The notes under the pieces are model-generated. The model searched no databases and was not told the origin of the DNA. It saw only the letters and a list, made by a program, of their open reading frames with translations. 64,000 nucleotides of DNA from Haloarchaeobius amylolyticus (GTDB taxonomy: Archaea > Halobacteriota > Halobacteria > Halobacteriales > Natrialbaceae), in the NCBI RefSeq assembly GCF_026616195.1, contig NZ_JANHDH010000003.1, positions 620,001 to 684,000 on the forward strand, written 5' to 3'. Shown piece by piece: positions 18,172-27,605 of this stretch (position 1 is the first letter of the stretch; each line of letters opens with the position of its first letter). A program made the position numbers and the translations under genes.

Positions 18172-18452
18172 ACTCCCCGGCCCGGCTGTCATTCCCCTGT
18201 TTCTCGCTGTCGCGGCGCTACCCGTTACGCCGTTATTTGTGTAACGCGCTCGTTAGTCGCGTACCTCGAAGACAGGTTTCCGTTAAATCAGTCCAGCGCA
18301 TACTTCAGTGTGAGGGTTAGTCCCATGGGGGTTGTAGGGGACGTCCCTCTCAGGGACTGCTGGACGGCGTCTCCAACGACCACACGATGCTGTGGGGTCA
18401 TCCCGGGACGCCGCCCAGCGGTCACCGACAGACCGAGTACGGTGAGACGTTG
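18172..18452. other. Intergenic region after halolysin
   Basis: No gene seen. GTCCCTCTCAGGGAC near 18341-18355 can form a short hairpin. GTAACGC and GTTACGC strings around 18223-18246 may belong to a promoter. Confidence 0.3.
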
Positions 18453-18683
18453 ATGGTATCAGGAAGCGATTCGCCGGGGGTTCGCAAGACCGCGTACCGC
18501 CGGCTGTCGCCTTCGCGTGTTCTCATGTGGGTCGCGTTCTGGCTCGCTATCGTATTGCCCTTCGTGCTCGTCTTTATCATCGTCGTCGGTATCGGCTCGA
18601 CGACGAGTTTCCTCGTGTTCTGTGGCACGCTCTCTGTGAACGTCGTTGCACTCTTGCTCGGCCACGGACACGGCCTGCGGTGA
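18453..18683 (+). CDS. Small two-helix membrane protein
   Basis: 76 residues from ATG 18453. A basic N-terminus (VRKTAYRRLSPSRV) is followed by two hydrophobic segments (MWVAFWLAIVLPFVLVFIIVVGIG and LVFCGTLSVNVVALLLG) and a short GHGHGLR tail. The positive-inside rule puts the N-terminus in the cytoplasm. No family recognised. It is small, but composition and start context are gene-like. Confidence 0.5.
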   Translation: MVSGSDSPGVRKTAYRRLSPSRVLMWVAFWLAIVLPFVLVFIIVVGIGSTTSFLVFCGTLSVNVVALLLGHGHGLR

Positions 18684-18761
18684 GGCAGGCACGCCCACCT
18701 TTCGAGCGCGTTACTGCCGCGGTTATACTTCTTCGACGACTAGTACCACCGAGGAGAATCT

Positions 18762-19265
18762 ATGACTTCCAAGCGCACAGCATGGGTGAAACTGGAGAAC
18801 AGGGAGGTGCCCCTCGCACAGTCGGTCGCGGCGGGCATGGTCGGCGGGTTCGTGATGGGCCTGCTGATGCAGTACTCGACCGGGACGATGACGACGGTCG
18901 CCGGGCTCGTCGGGCAGGAATCGCTCGCCGTCGCCTGGGCCGTCCACCTCGTCGTCAGCGTCGTCTTCGGGCTCGTCTTCGGCCTCCTGCTGACGTTCAC
19001 GTCCGCGGGCCGGTACCTGGTCTCGACGCTCGCGATGGGCCTGCTCGGGATGACCTACGGTATCGTGCTCTGGTTCGTCGCCGCCGGCGTCGCGATGCCG
19101 GTCTGGCTCTCGTCGATGAACGTCGTCAGCAACCCGACCATCCCGACCCTCGACACGACCGGGCTCATCATCCACGTCCTCTACGGCCTCGTCATGGCCG
19201 GGACGTACGTGCTCGTCTACACCATGGGCCGCGAGGAATCCTCGCAGCTCGTCGGTGACGCCTGA
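18762..19265 (+). CDS. Four-helix membrane protein, possibly DUF6789-like
   Basis: 167 residues. A TATA-like TTATACTT lies about 35 bp upstream and a GAGGAG ribosome site just before ATG 18762. Four hydrophobic helices run from AQSVAAGMVGGFVMGLLMQ through IIHVLYGLVMAGTYVLVY, with conserved small residues. Homologs in haloarchaea are often mis-named histidine kinase although no kinase motif is present. Function unknown. Confidence 0.75.
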   Translation: MTSKRTAWVKLENREVPLAQSVAAGMVGGFVMGLLMQYSTGTMTTVAGLVGQESLAVAWAVHLVVSVVFGLVFGLLLTFTSAGRYLVSTLAMGLLGMTYGIVLWFVAAGVAMPVWLSSMNVVSNPTIPTLDTTGLIIHVLYGLVMAGTYVLVYTMGREESSQLVGDA

Positions 19266-19362
19266 TCCGTTCTCGCTATCTGCTCGTTCTCGACCGCGTC
19301 GTCCCACCCAGCGACATGGTCGCTCCCCGACACTTTTCTGGGTCCGTCGAATAGCCTCGCGC

Positions 19363-19926
19363 ATGGTCTGGGTACTCCACGGGGACGCTCCCGACTACTG
19401 CCCGCGCTGTGGCGAACCGCTGACGCGCCGCGACACCGACGACGGCCCCCGGCCACACTGCAGCGACTGTGGCGTGACCATCTACCACAACGCCAGCGTG
19501 ATGGCCAGGACCGCCGTCCTCGACGGCGACCGTGTGCTCCTCATCGAGCGTGGTGCAGCCGACGACATCGGCGCCTGGGCGACCCCCGGCGGATACGTCG
19601 AGGCCGGCGAACGCGCCCGGCAGGCGGCCGCTCGGGAACTCGAAGAGGAGACCGGCCTCGCTGCCGCACCCGGGGCACTCACGCTCGTCTGTGACGGCTT
19701 CCTCGATTACGGGTCCGGCGAGACCGACGTGGCACTCGTCTACGCCGTCGCCAGCACGGAGACGACCGGCACCATCCAGGCCGCCAGCGATGCGGCCGAC
19801 GCCCGCTGGTGGACCCGAGCCGAGATAGCGGCCGAACTCACCGACGAGGAGGGCCACCTCCGCGCGGTCGGGGTGGACACGCTTCTGGGGTTGCTCGACG
19901 GGTCAGGCGAGGCTCTTCGCAAGTAG
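19363..19926 (+). CDS. Nudix hydrolase with N-terminal zinc ribbon
   Basis: 187 residues from ATG 19363. A Cys4 zinc ribbon (CPRCG near residue 13, CSDCG near 34) precedes a Nudix fold. The Nudix box is intact: GGYVEAGERARQAAARELEE then ETGL, with the metal-binding Glu residues. The zinc ribbon resembles NudC-type NADH pyrophosphatases, but the NudC SQPWPFP signature is absent, so the substrate is open. Stand-alone gene. Confidence 0.88.
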   Translation: MVWVLHGDAPDYCPRCGEPLTRRDTDDGPRPHCSDCGVTIYHNASVMARTAVLDGDRVLLIERGAADDIGAWATPGGYVEAGERARQAAARELEEETGLAAAPGALTLVCDGFLDYGSGETDVALVYAVASTETTGTIQAASDAADARWWTRAEIAAELTDEEGHLRAVGVDTLLGLLDGSGEALRK

Positions 19927-20063
19927 CAACTGCGAGCCCCTATCCCTGCGAGTATCTGTCCGAATCAGTCCGAGCCACTGCTCTTCGGACCCAGCAACAC
20001 GGAAACAGCAGGAAGGGAAAACAGCAGAGAACAGACGCAGGTGCGACTACGCGAAACCGCGGC

Positions 20064-21191
20064 TCAGAGCCCGAACGTCATCGCCACGAGCACCTGGACG
20101 CCCGTCACGAGCCCGAAGGCGACCACCGCGGTCAGGAGCAACAGCGCGGGCGTGGTCGTCGTCACCTCCGACTCCTCGAAGCTCGACGCGACCACGATGC
20201 CGATGCCGAGCTGGACGAGCAGGTAGGGCCACGCGGTGCCGAGCCCACTCGGCAGCAGGGCCGCCGTCAGGGCGACGACGATCTGCCCGACGAAGTTCGG
20301 CGTGAACCCGACCGATTCGATGCCGAACACGCCGGCCCAGTCGAGGGCGACGACGGTCGCCACCCCGTTGAGCAGGAACGCCCAGAACACGACGAGCCCC
20401 ATCGCGCCGATACCGGTCACCACGTCGGGCATCGCGCGTGCGAGCCCGGCCCAGACCACGACCGCGAGCACCGTCGTCAGGACGAGCACGACCGCCATCC
20501 CGGCCATCGAGCCGACGGTGAGGCGCCCGACCTCCGTCGTCAGCGCCAGCACGACACCGAGCAGCAGCGCCACAGCCAGGCCGGCAGCACCGACGCTGGC
20601 GGCGAACTGGTGGAAACTCGGCACCCGGTCGTGGCGTTCAAGGAACACCCCCAGCGCGATGACGAGGACCGTCAGCGTGACCGCCGAGAGGTAGACGACC
20701 GACGTGACCAGCCCGAGGTTGAACGGGAACGGGAGCAGGTCGAGCGGGCCGTTCGGGAGCCGGCTCGCGCCCTGCCCGATGGCGAGCAACACGCCGGTCA
20801 GCGCCATGAAGGGCACGACCGCGTAGAAGAACTCCCGCGTCTCGCGGGCGTCGAGCGTCTCCAGCAGGAGCAACGCCCCCACCACGAAGAAGCCGAGCAC
20901 CAGCGCGAGCATGCCCGCCCCGAGGACGGTCAGGTCCGGGCCGGCGGCGACGGCACCGGCCGGCGCGACGCACTCGCCCGACGGGACGGTCACCCGCCCG
21001 TCCGTGAGCACGACGCACTCCGAGTTGGAGCCGCGGGCGACGATGGGGCCGAGCACATTGGGCCACAGGAACCCCAGCACCGCCGGTCTTGTCGTCTGGT
21101 AGACGGCCGTCGCCGAGAGCGCGAGCACTCCCAGCAGGGCCGCCGCGATCCACACCGCGAACGGGTCGATTCTGTGTCGTAGCTGTTGCAT
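20064..21191 (-). CDS. DUF63-like multi-pass membrane protein
   Basis: 375 residues from ATG 21191, which has an AGGTGA ribosome site 5-6 nt upstream; the TTG at 21212 is less likely. It has about eight to nine membrane helices. The C-terminal half, with FWAFLLNGVATVVALDWAG followed by a loop and a further helix, recalls archaeal DUF63 proteins. It resembles the other DUF63-like gene at 37728. Last gene of a three-gene operon after the coiled-coil and beta-repeat genes. Role unknown. Confidence 0.65.
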   Translation of the reverse strand: MQQLRHRIDPFAVWIAAALLGVLALSATAVYQTTRPAVLGFLWPNVLGPIVARGSNSECVVLTDGRVTVPSGECVAPAGAVAAGPDLTVLGAGMLALVLGFFVVGALLLLETLDARETREFFYAVVPFMALTGVLLAIGQGASRLPNGPLDLLPFPFNLGLVTSVVYLSAVTLTVLVIALGVFLERHDRVPSFHQFAASVGAAGLAVALLLGVVLALTTEVGRLTVGSMAGMAVVLVLTTVLAVVVWAGLARAMPDVVTGIGAMGLVVFWAFLLNGVATVVALDWAGVFGIESVGFTPNFVGQIVVALTAALLPSGLGTAWPYLLVQLGIGIVVASSFEESEVTTTTPALLLLTAVVAFGLVTGVQVLVAMTFGL

Positions 21192-21233
21192 AGTGTCACC
21201 TGACTGGTTCAAAAGAGCTGAAGGAACGGGTGC

Positions 21234-22274
21234 TCACTCACGCGATTCGTCGCCGGTGAGCGGGGTGTCTGGGTCGAGCGGTTCGTCGGGGGTGACCCGG
21301 ATGGCGGTCGCCATCGTCTCGGCGAGGTTGCGCTGCCAGCCGAGGAGCCGGGCCACCTGGCGGCGGTTCTCCTCGACCGCCGCGTCGGCGTCCCTGACCT
21401 GGCCGTCGAGCCGGTCGACGCTGTCGGAGACGGTCAGGAGCGCCTCGCGCATCGACCGCTCGATGCGGTCCAGCCGGTCGTCCACGCGGTCGACCCGGTC
21501 GTCCATGTCGGCGACGCGGGTCGCGAGCTGTGCGTCGGCGACGGAACTGGCGAGTTCCGTCTCCAGCACGTCCGCGTAGGTCTCCAGCGCGACGACGCGC
21601 TCCTGGAGCGACTGTACCTCCTCGGCGACCGCCGCGTCGACGCCGACCCCGAGGTGCGATTCGAGCACCTCGCGTGTCTCGTCGTCGACGGTCCCGGCGG
21701 TCAACTCGGCCGCGAGCGCGGCCGCGACCCCTGCTGGGGCGGCCGCTGAAGCGGCCGAATCGCTGGCGCGAACCTCGCCGACCGTGACGGGGCTCTGCCT
21801 GCTGTCCCCAGCCGATTCCGCGTCGGACGGGCCCTCGGCCTCCTCGACCATGGGCTGGTCGGCCGCGATTCGCTGCCACGCGTCGTCGCTGACTGCGCCT
21901 GCAGTCGCCACGCTCTCGTCGGTCGCCGCGTCGGGCGATTCGGCATCGCCGGGCGATTCGGCGTCGACCGCCTCGTCATCGACGGTCCGTCGCTGACTCG
22001 GGTGCGGCGCGGCTTCGTCGTCGAAGGCGAACCTGATCCCGTCGTCCTCGTCTTCCTCGTCCGCCGACTGGCTCGACCCGACCCTCGGCGACCGGTCCAT
22101 GTCAGAGGCACTGGTCGCCGTCTCGTCGGTGGTCGAGCCCTCGCGCGGCCGAGACGCGCGCTCGTCGTCGCCGTCGGCTGCTGCGTCTCCGATGAGCCCG
22201 CGGTGGAGCCGCTCGATGAACCCGAGGGGCTCCGCGTGCTCCTCAGAGGAGCCGGGCTTCGAAGTCACCGTCAC
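21234..22274 (-). CDS. Acidic coiled-coil protein of unknown function
   Basis: 346 residues from GTG 22274. The first about 190 residues are acidic, Asp/Ser/Ala-rich and probably disordered in low salt, apart from a short LGFIERLHRGLIGD helix. Residues about 190-320 form a long coiled coil (VQSLQERVVALETYADVLET, MDDRVDRVDDRLDRIERSMR). The start overlaps the end of the preceding beta-repeat gene by 32 bp, implying translational coupling. No membrane segment. It might bridge the surface protein upstream and the membrane protein downstream, but that is only context. Confidence 0.75.
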   Translation of the reverse strand: MTVTSKPGSSEEHAEPLGFIERLHRGLIGDAAADGDDERASRPREGSTTDETATSASDMDRSPRVGSSQSADEEDEDDGIRFAFDDEAAPHPSQRRTVDDEAVDAESPGDAESPDAATDESVATAGAVSDDAWQRIAADQPMVEEAEGPSDAESAGDSRQSPVTVGEVRASDSAASAAAPAGVAAALAAELTAGTVDDETREVLESHLGVGVDAAVAEEVQSLQERVVALETYADVLETELASSVADAQLATRVADMDDRVDRVDDRLDRIERSMREALLTVSDSVDRLDGQVRDADAAVEENRRQVARLLGWQRNLAETMATAIRVTPDEPLDPDTPLTGDESRE

Positions 22275-23148
22275 TCTCCCATTCGAGTTTGACGCCGATG
22301 CCCCGGAACTCGAGGTCGAGGTCGTCCCCGTCGTAGTCGAGCTTGAACAGCCCTTTCACGTCGAGTTCGCGGTTCTCCGGGTCCCACTCGAGGCTGGTGT
22401 ACACGCCACGGTACTCGATCTCGCCGTCGTCGTCCTCGAACTTGTAGCCGGCCCCGTCGGACTCGAACTCGACGTCGTCGTAGTCGACCTCGAGGTCCAT
22501 GTAGTCGGTCCGGCTCTCGATGGTCACCTCGAGGCCGTCACCGGCGTCGTGGACCTCCAGGTCGATGTAGTAGTCCGGCGTCGAGACGACGAACTCCAGG
22601 TCGAGGTCGCCGTTCGAGGTCTCGAACTCGATACCGTCCCAGTAGAACTCGATGTCACCGTTGTCATCGCGTTCGTAGTCCAGGTAGTCGCCGGAGACGT
22701 AGCCACCCGGGCCGCCGTGGCCGGGGCTGCCGCCGTCGCCGGGGTCACCGACGCCGCCGGAGCCGCCGTCTCCCGGGTCGTCGACGCCACCGGCACCGCC
22801 GTCGCCGCCGGGGCCACCGTCGACGCCGCCGGAGCTGCCATCGCCGCCGGGGCCGCCGTTACCGCCGTCGACGCCGCCGGAGCCCCCATCACCGCCGGGG
22901 CCACCGCCGCCGCCACCACCGACGCCGCCGGAGCCCCCGTCACCGCCGGGGCCGCCGCCGCCACCGATGCCACCGGACCCACCGCCTGGGCCGGGCGGGG
23001 TCACGTCGGGAGTCGTACCGGGTTTGTCGGTCGCGGCCGGCTTGTTGTTCGAGATGAGCAAGCCACCGGTCGCGAGTGCGAGAGCACCCAGTGAAGCTCC
23101 TGCTAGCTTCAGGTAATCGCGTTTCGTAAGTTGGTCAAGTTCCTCCAT
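22243..23148 (-). CDS. Acidic beta-repeat protein with collagen-like Gly linker (family A, copy 1)
   Basis: 301 residues. The N-terminus LTKRDYLKLAGASLGALALA is a Tat-like signal with KR in place of RR. Residues about 50-145 are a Gly-rich run of GGPGGDGGSGGV-type units. Then comes the family-A domain: YLDYERDDNGDIEFYWDGIE, followed by alternating hydrophobic/acidic strands, ending SDGDFEARLL. It is the only copy outside the 27.7-36.4 kb array, the only one with the Gly linker and the only one in an operon. Function unknown; an extracellular or surface location is predicted. Confidence 0.8.
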   Translation of the reverse strand: MEELDQLTKRDYLKLAGASLGALALATGGLLISNNKPAATDKPGTTPDVTPPGPGGGSGGIGGGGGPGGDGGSGGVGGGGGGGPGGDGGSGGVDGGNGGPGGDGSSGGVDGGPGGDGGAGGVDDPGDGGSGGVGDPGDGGSPGHGGPGGYVSGDYLDYERDDNGDIEFYWDGIEFETSNGDLDLEFVVSTPDYYIDLEVHDAGDGLEVTIESRTDYMDLEVDYDDVEFESDGAGYKFEDDDGEIEYRGVYTSLEWDPENRELDVKGLFKLDYDGDDLDLEFRGIGVKLEWESDGDFEARLL

Positions 23149-23180
23149 ACTCTACCATCCGGAGATAGGCCAGTGCCGGC

Positions 23181-23200
23181 AATAAACAATCAACTACCTG
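23181..23200 (-). promoter_or_regulatory. Probable promoter element of family-A copy 1
   Basis: On the plus strand AATAAACAATCAACTACCTG sits 33 bp from the start codon, the same place as the conserved element of the array copies. It is the most divergent version, with no GTTAC box at the expected distance. Confidence 0.45.
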
Positions 23201-23368
23201 TCAGGTAATAACGGGTGCTCCCGGTGGGCTTCCTACGGCCCGGAATGCGTCTGAGCGCCGAGTGAGGGGGTTACGCCCTGGTCGACCTCTCAGGGGGTTG
23301 AGCACCGCCTGAGCCGGGGGTACTTACCGGAGCCTCGCAGGGACGGGGACCGCTTTTTAGCTAATCAG

Positions 23369-23384
23369 CACTAGTCCTCTAGTG
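23369..23384. promoter_or_regulatory. Perfect palindrome at HxlR start, candidate operator
   Basis: CACTAG-TCCT-CTAGTG ends two bases before ATG 23386 and lies about 10 bp after a TTTTTA TATA-like box. It therefore covers the expected transcription start of a leaderless message. Confidence 0.55.
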
Positions 23385-23385
23385 T

Positions 23386-23772
23386 ATGGAGGAGACGACA
23401 AAGAAATCAGAACTCTGGTATCGGAGCGACGACTGGTGCTCCATCACCGCAGCCAGTAACGTCCTCGGCAAGAAGTGGGTGCCAGCGATCGTGCACCGAC
23501 TGCTGAAGAACGAGGCACTGGGGTTCTCGGCGTTGCGCGAGGAGATATACGGCGTCTCCAGCAAGGTGCTCTCGGAGAACCTGAGCGAGATGGAGCGGCT
23601 CGGGCTCGTCGAGCGCCGGATCATCAGCGACCGCCCCTTCCGGGTGGAGTACCGGCTGACAGAGCGCGGGAAGGACCTGGAAGCGGTCATCGACAGCATG
23701 GCCGAATGGGGGGACAAGCACCTCGTCCCGGAGATGCTCACCGAAGAACAACAGGACATGCGGGAGTTCTGA
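23386..23772 (+). CDS. HxlR-type winged-helix regulator
   Basis: 128 residues. The N-terminal WCSITAASNVLGKKWVPAIV and wing GFSALREEIYGVSSKVLSEN, SEMERLGLVERR and FRVEYRLTERG are diagnostic of HxlR. It has a Cys at the usual sensory position (DWCS), which in some HxlR proteins senses electrophiles or oxidants. Probably autoregulated through the palindrome at its start. Convergent with a second HxlR gene. Confidence 0.9.
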   Translation: MEETTKKSELWYRSDDWCSITAASNVLGKKWVPAIVHRLLKNEALGFSALREEIYGVSSKVLSENLSEMERLGLVERRIISDRPFRVEYRLTERGKDLEAVIDSMAEWGDKHLVPEMLTEEQQDMREF

Positions 23773-23924
23773 TCCACGACCACGGATTCTTTCTCTGCCG
23801 TCTCGATTTCGACACTGCGCTCCCGGAGCGTGGGCTCACGTGCGCGACACTGCACTGTCGGCGAAAAAACGTAGTCGCAGGTTCGTACGCGGTCGATACA
23901 GCCGGGTCGGACCGTCTCGGGTCG

Positions 23925-24290
23925 CTAGACCGAACTCTCCCGTGCGGCCTCGATGACCGGCTGGAGTGCCTCCCCCCGTTCGGTCAACGAGTACTCCACT
24001 CGGAACGGTTTCTCACAGACGACCGCCCGCGAGATGAGTTCTTTCTCCTCGAGGTCGCTCAGGCTCTCCGACAGCACCTTGCTCGAGATTCCCCCGATCT
24101 GTCGCTGCAGTGCACTGAACCCCTGCGGTCCCCCCTCGAGCAGCTCGTCGAGGATGACGAGGTGCCACTTCCGCCCGAGCAACGTCGCGACCGCCGTCAA
24201 CGGGTTCGCGGTCTCGAACGACTCTCGTGCAGCTGCCTCCGCGGCAGCACGGTCCCGGATCGAATTGTAATCGCCAAATGACCTGTTCAT
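23925..24290 (-). CDS. HxlR-type winged-helix regulator, no N-terminal Cys
   Basis: 121 residues with TAVATLLGRKWHLVILDELL, GFSALQRQIGGISSKVLSES, LSDLEEKELISR and FRVEYSLTERGEAL. The Cys before the first helix seen in the convergent paralog is absent here. The minus-strand TATA box is about GGTTATATGG at 24304-24314, so the message is short-leader or leaderless. Target unknown. Confidence 0.9.
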   Translation of the reverse strand: MNRSFGDYNSIRDRAAAEAAARESFETANPLTAVATLLGRKWHLVILDELLEGGPQGFSALQRQIGGISSKVLSESLSDLEEKELISRAVVCEKPFRVEYSLTERGEALQPVIEAARESSV

Positions 24291-24569
24291 GCCGATCTCT
24301 CGTTACCATATAACCTCCGAATCCCCATGAACTAGGAACCCACACTTCTCGGTACCGTCCTGACAACACTCCTGATAACCTGCGGAATCTCCGCGATGTT
24401 ACCTAGAGGAGTCGGTAGTGCGAACCGATATGTTGTGTTGAGCTATCACGCCGTCCGGGGAAACCGACGTGACACGGGTATTCCGGGTCGGTCGCTGCGA
24501 AACGTATCAGTAGAATAGCTGGTCGGGTGGTTCGTGGCTCACATCACGGTGGTTCCGTGGGAGCCACGC

Positions 24570-27500
24570 TCACTCCTCATCGAACAGGGCAGAGAGCACC
24601 TTCTGGAGGGCGATCCTGACGTGCTGGTGAAAGGTCGAGGAGGCGATGTCGAGCCGGTCGGCGACCTCCTCGGCGGTGCTCCGGCGGGGCCAGTCGAAGT
24701 AGCCCTCGACGTAGGCCGTCTGCAGGGTCGCGTGCTGGCGGTCCGTGAGGTCGCCCAGCAGGATGTCCCGGCACTCGTTCGCCGTCCGGACGGGCCGGTC
24801 GCGTTCGAGGACCGAGACGACGTCGGTCTCGGGGAACTCCTCGACCAGCAACTCGACCACGTCGCGCACGTCGTCCTGCGTCGGGGCCTCGACGACGACG
24901 GTCGCCCGGCCGTCGTCGACGGTCTGCTCGCGGACCCGGACCCCGTACTCGACGAGCGACTGCACGAGCGACCCGCCCGACAGCTCGATGGCGATGAGCG
25001 ACTCGTTCACGCGCTCGCTGATGACCTCGACGTCCTCGACGCCGCGGTAGCGCCAGAGTGCGGCGACGACCGTGGCCGCGGGCGCGTCCTCGACCAGGTA
25101 GTAGTACCGCCGTCCGTTCTGGTTGTTGTCGACGATGCCAGCCAGGGTCAGCCGGCAGCCCACCTCCGCGGAGAGATCGACGAGCGCGGCGTTCCGGTCC
25201 GTACTCACGACCTCGACCTCGATGATTGAGTCGCTGAGCAACAGTGCCCGGTCGGTCGTGGCCCGGATGGCGAAGGCGACCAGTTCGCCGAGCACGGAGA
25301 ACGCGCGCGTCTCGAACTCGCCGAAGGCGTCGGCGTGGCTCGCGATGACGACCAGTCCGCCGTAGTTCCGGCCGGCGTAGGTGAGCGGCACCGCGATGGC
25401 CGCCTCGAACCCGCGCTCTGACGCTGCCCGCCGGACCGGTTCGTGCAACTCGACGTCGCCGTCCTGCTTGCGGACGACCTGTGCCTCGCCGGTCTCAATC
25501 GACTCGTCGATGGCGCCGCGTTCGAGTTCGGTCGGGGTGATCTGGGCGATCTCGTCGAGGACGCCCTCGTCCAGCCCGGCCGCGGCCCGGGGGACGATGC
25601 GCCCGCGCCCGAGGCTGTAGTTGCCGATCCACGCGAAGTGGTACAGTTCCGACGAGGCGATGGTCTCGCAGACGGCCTGCTCTATCTCCTCGCGCGATTT
25701 CGAGTGTACGGTCGCGTCGGTAATCTCCTGAACGAGCGAGCTGATACCGAGCAGAATCTCCTGGCGGTCGTGCTGGCGGCGCAACACGTCCTGTTTGCGC
25801 GTGAGGTCGGCCTGCATCTCGCGGAGCTGGCGGTCCCGCCGGGCCCGGGTGAACGCGACGGTCAGGTTCGCGCCGAGCAACTCGGCGAGGTCGACCTCCT
25901 CCCGGCTGAACCCGTGCGGGTCGGTGGTCCCGACGCTCATGACGCCGTGCTCGCCGAGTGGCACGTACATCGCCTCCGAGAGCGGGTACCGGCCGTAGGG
26001 GTCAGCCTCGTTGACGACGGTGATGACGGTCTCGCCGGTCTCGAACGCACGACCCGCAGGCGTCGTCTCCACGTCGTATCGCGGGCGGGGCCCGAGGACC
26101 TCCATCGTGCTCTCGGGCGCCTCGGTGAGCACGAGGTCGTTCGACTCCGGGTCGTGGAGCCGGATGGCGTTCAGGGGCAGGCCGACGACCTGCCCGACGG
26201 CCTCGCACCCGATGGTCGCGATCTCGGTGTCGCTCCGCGCGCTCATCAACCGGTGGGTGATGACGTTCAGGTCGCGCAGGCGCCGGGAGTAGTGCTTCTG
26301 TGCGCTGAGGTCGTGGACGACCGCGACGAGGCCGCCGCCACCGACCGTGCTCAGCGAGAGCGACTGCGGGAAGGTCTCGCCGTCGGCGCGGCGCCCGGTC
26401 GCCTCCCCGCGCCAGGTCCCCTCGCGCTCGACCGCGGGGAGGACCTGCCACGAGAGCTTTCGCCACTCCTCGTCGGTGTAGAACTCCTGCCACTCCGACC
26501 CGACGGTCTCGTCTACGGTCGTGTCGTGGAGCGACGCGAACTCCTCGTTCGCGTACGTCACCCGGTACTCCTCGTCGAGCGTGGCGATGCCTTCGAGGGC
26601 CGCATCCATCGCGGCGACGCGGTCCGTCTGCTCGGTCTCGCGTCGTCGTCGGTCGGTCACGTCCTGGACGGCGACGGCCAGCCGGACGTCTCCCGACCTG
26701 ACAACCGACTTCACGACCACGGTGATGGGGCTCCCGTCGGTCCGCCGGCAGGGCAGGTCCTCGTTCGCCGTCACCTCGCCCGCGAGCAGGCGAGCGGCGG
26801 TACCACGACCCGCTGACCCGTCACCGTCCCCATCCGTGTCGTCACGGAACAACCGCGACGCGTGGGTGCCGACGAGTTCCGCCTTCTCGTCCTGTTCGGC
26901 GCCGAGGAGTCCGACCGCCCGGTCGTTGGCGTCGACGAGTCGGCCGGTCTCCGTGTCGAAGATGACGATGGCGTCGTGGCTCTGGTCGAACAGTTCCCGG
27001 TACAGCGTGTCGGTGGCCCTCCCGGCGGTCGTGTCGTCGGCCGCGTCGGAGGGCCCGGTTTGGTCGGGTTCCGGGACGTGGTCAGGTCGCTCTCCCGGGG
27101 AGCGAACATCGGTGGACCGAGTTTCGCCTGTCTGCCGGTCCGGTGTCTCCGCGGGTGCGAGGACGCGGTCGCTACCTGCATCGGTGTCACCCTCGTCCGC
27201 AGAAACGCCCTCGAAGTCCCGGACGACCTCGACGTAGGTCACCTGCTCTTCGGTCTCGACGCGGTGGACGGAGACCGGCAGGGCGACCTCGTTCCCGTCC
27301 TTGCCGCGATGGCGGACCACCCGCACGTCGTCGTCGTCCGCGAGTTCGGCCAGCAGGTCGAGCACCGACTGGACCTCGGACTCGGGGAACAGGCGTGTCG
27401 AGGACTGCCCGACCAGCGGTTCCGACGTGTAGCCGAGTGTGTCCGCGACCGACGGTGTCGCGCCCACGATGGTTCCCGTCTCGTCGACCTCGACGAGGCC

Positions 27501-27605
27501 GAAGCCGGCCTCGGTGAGCGCCTGCCACGCGGTCGCACTCCCGTACCTATCCGGTAGACCGAGCGATTCCTCCCCCCGGCGGTCGCTGTTGATTTCCTCC
27601 TCCAA
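24570..27605 (-). CDS. PAS/GAF sensor with Bat-type HTH_10 output
   Basis: 1011 residues from TTG 27605 (purine-rich leader; no better ATG before the first PAS domain). There are three PAS domains at about 28-130, 195-315 and 330-430. A GAF domain follows at about 440-595, then a coiled linker and a second GAF at about 625-790. A bacterio-opsin-activator-type domain precedes the C-terminal HTH_10 (LTDRQHATLQTAYVEGYFDW, AEEVADRLDIASSTFHQHV). It has no kinase, so it should act as a one-component transcription factor sensing light, redox or a small ligand. It is transcribed away from, and is the nearest regulator to, the family-A array. Confidence 0.87.
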   Translation of the reverse strand: MEEEINSDRRGEESLGLPDRYGSATAWQALTEAGFGLVEVDETGTIVGATPSVADTLGYTSEPLVGQSSTRLFPESEVQSVLDLLAELADDDDVRVVRHRGKDGNEVALPVSVHRVETEEQVTYVEVVRDFEGVSADEGDTDAGSDRVLAPAETPDRQTGETRSTDVRSPGERPDHVPEPDQTGPSDAADDTTAGRATDTLYRELFDQSHDAIVIFDTETGRLVDANDRAVGLLGAEQDEKAELVGTHASRLFRDDTDGDGDGSAGRGTAARLLAGEVTANEDLPCRRTDGSPITVVVKSVVRSGDVRLAVAVQDVTDRRRRETEQTDRVAAMDAALEGIATLDEEYRVTYANEEFASLHDTTVDETVGSEWQEFYTDEEWRKLSWQVLPAVEREGTWRGEATGRRADGETFPQSLSLSTVGGGGLVAVVHDLSAQKHYSRRLRDLNVITHRLMSARSDTEIATIGCEAVGQVVGLPLNAIRLHDPESNDLVLTEAPESTMEVLGPRPRYDVETTPAGRAFETGETVITVVNEADPYGRYPLSEAMYVPLGEHGVMSVGTTDPHGFSREEVDLAELLGANLTVAFTRARRDRQLREMQADLTRKQDVLRRQHDRQEILLGISSLVQEITDATVHSKSREEIEQAVCETIASSELYHFAWIGNYSLGRGRIVPRAAAGLDEGVLDEIAQITPTELERGAIDESIETGEAQVVRKQDGDVELHEPVRRAASERGFEAAIAVPLTYAGRNYGGLVVIASHADAFGEFETRAFSVLGELVAFAIRATTDRALLLSDSIIEVEVVSTDRNAALVDLSAEVGCRLTLAGIVDNNQNGRRYYYLVEDAPAATVVAALWRYRGVEDVEVISERVNESLIAIELSGGSLVQSLVEYGVRVREQTVDDGRATVVVEAPTQDDVRDVVELLVEEFPETDVVSVLERDRPVRTANECRDILLGDLTDRQHATLQTAYVEGYFDWPRRSTAEEVADRLDIASSTFHQHVRIALQKVLSALFDEE

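Noticed and set aside
15898-18192. 764-residue minus-strand open frame
   Set aside because: Antisense shadow of the halolysin gene, repetitive because the halolysin C-terminal repeats are.
22690-22990. Short-period GC repeat suggestive of a CRISPR or satellite
   Set aside because: It is in frame and encodes the Gly-rich linker of the family-A protein.
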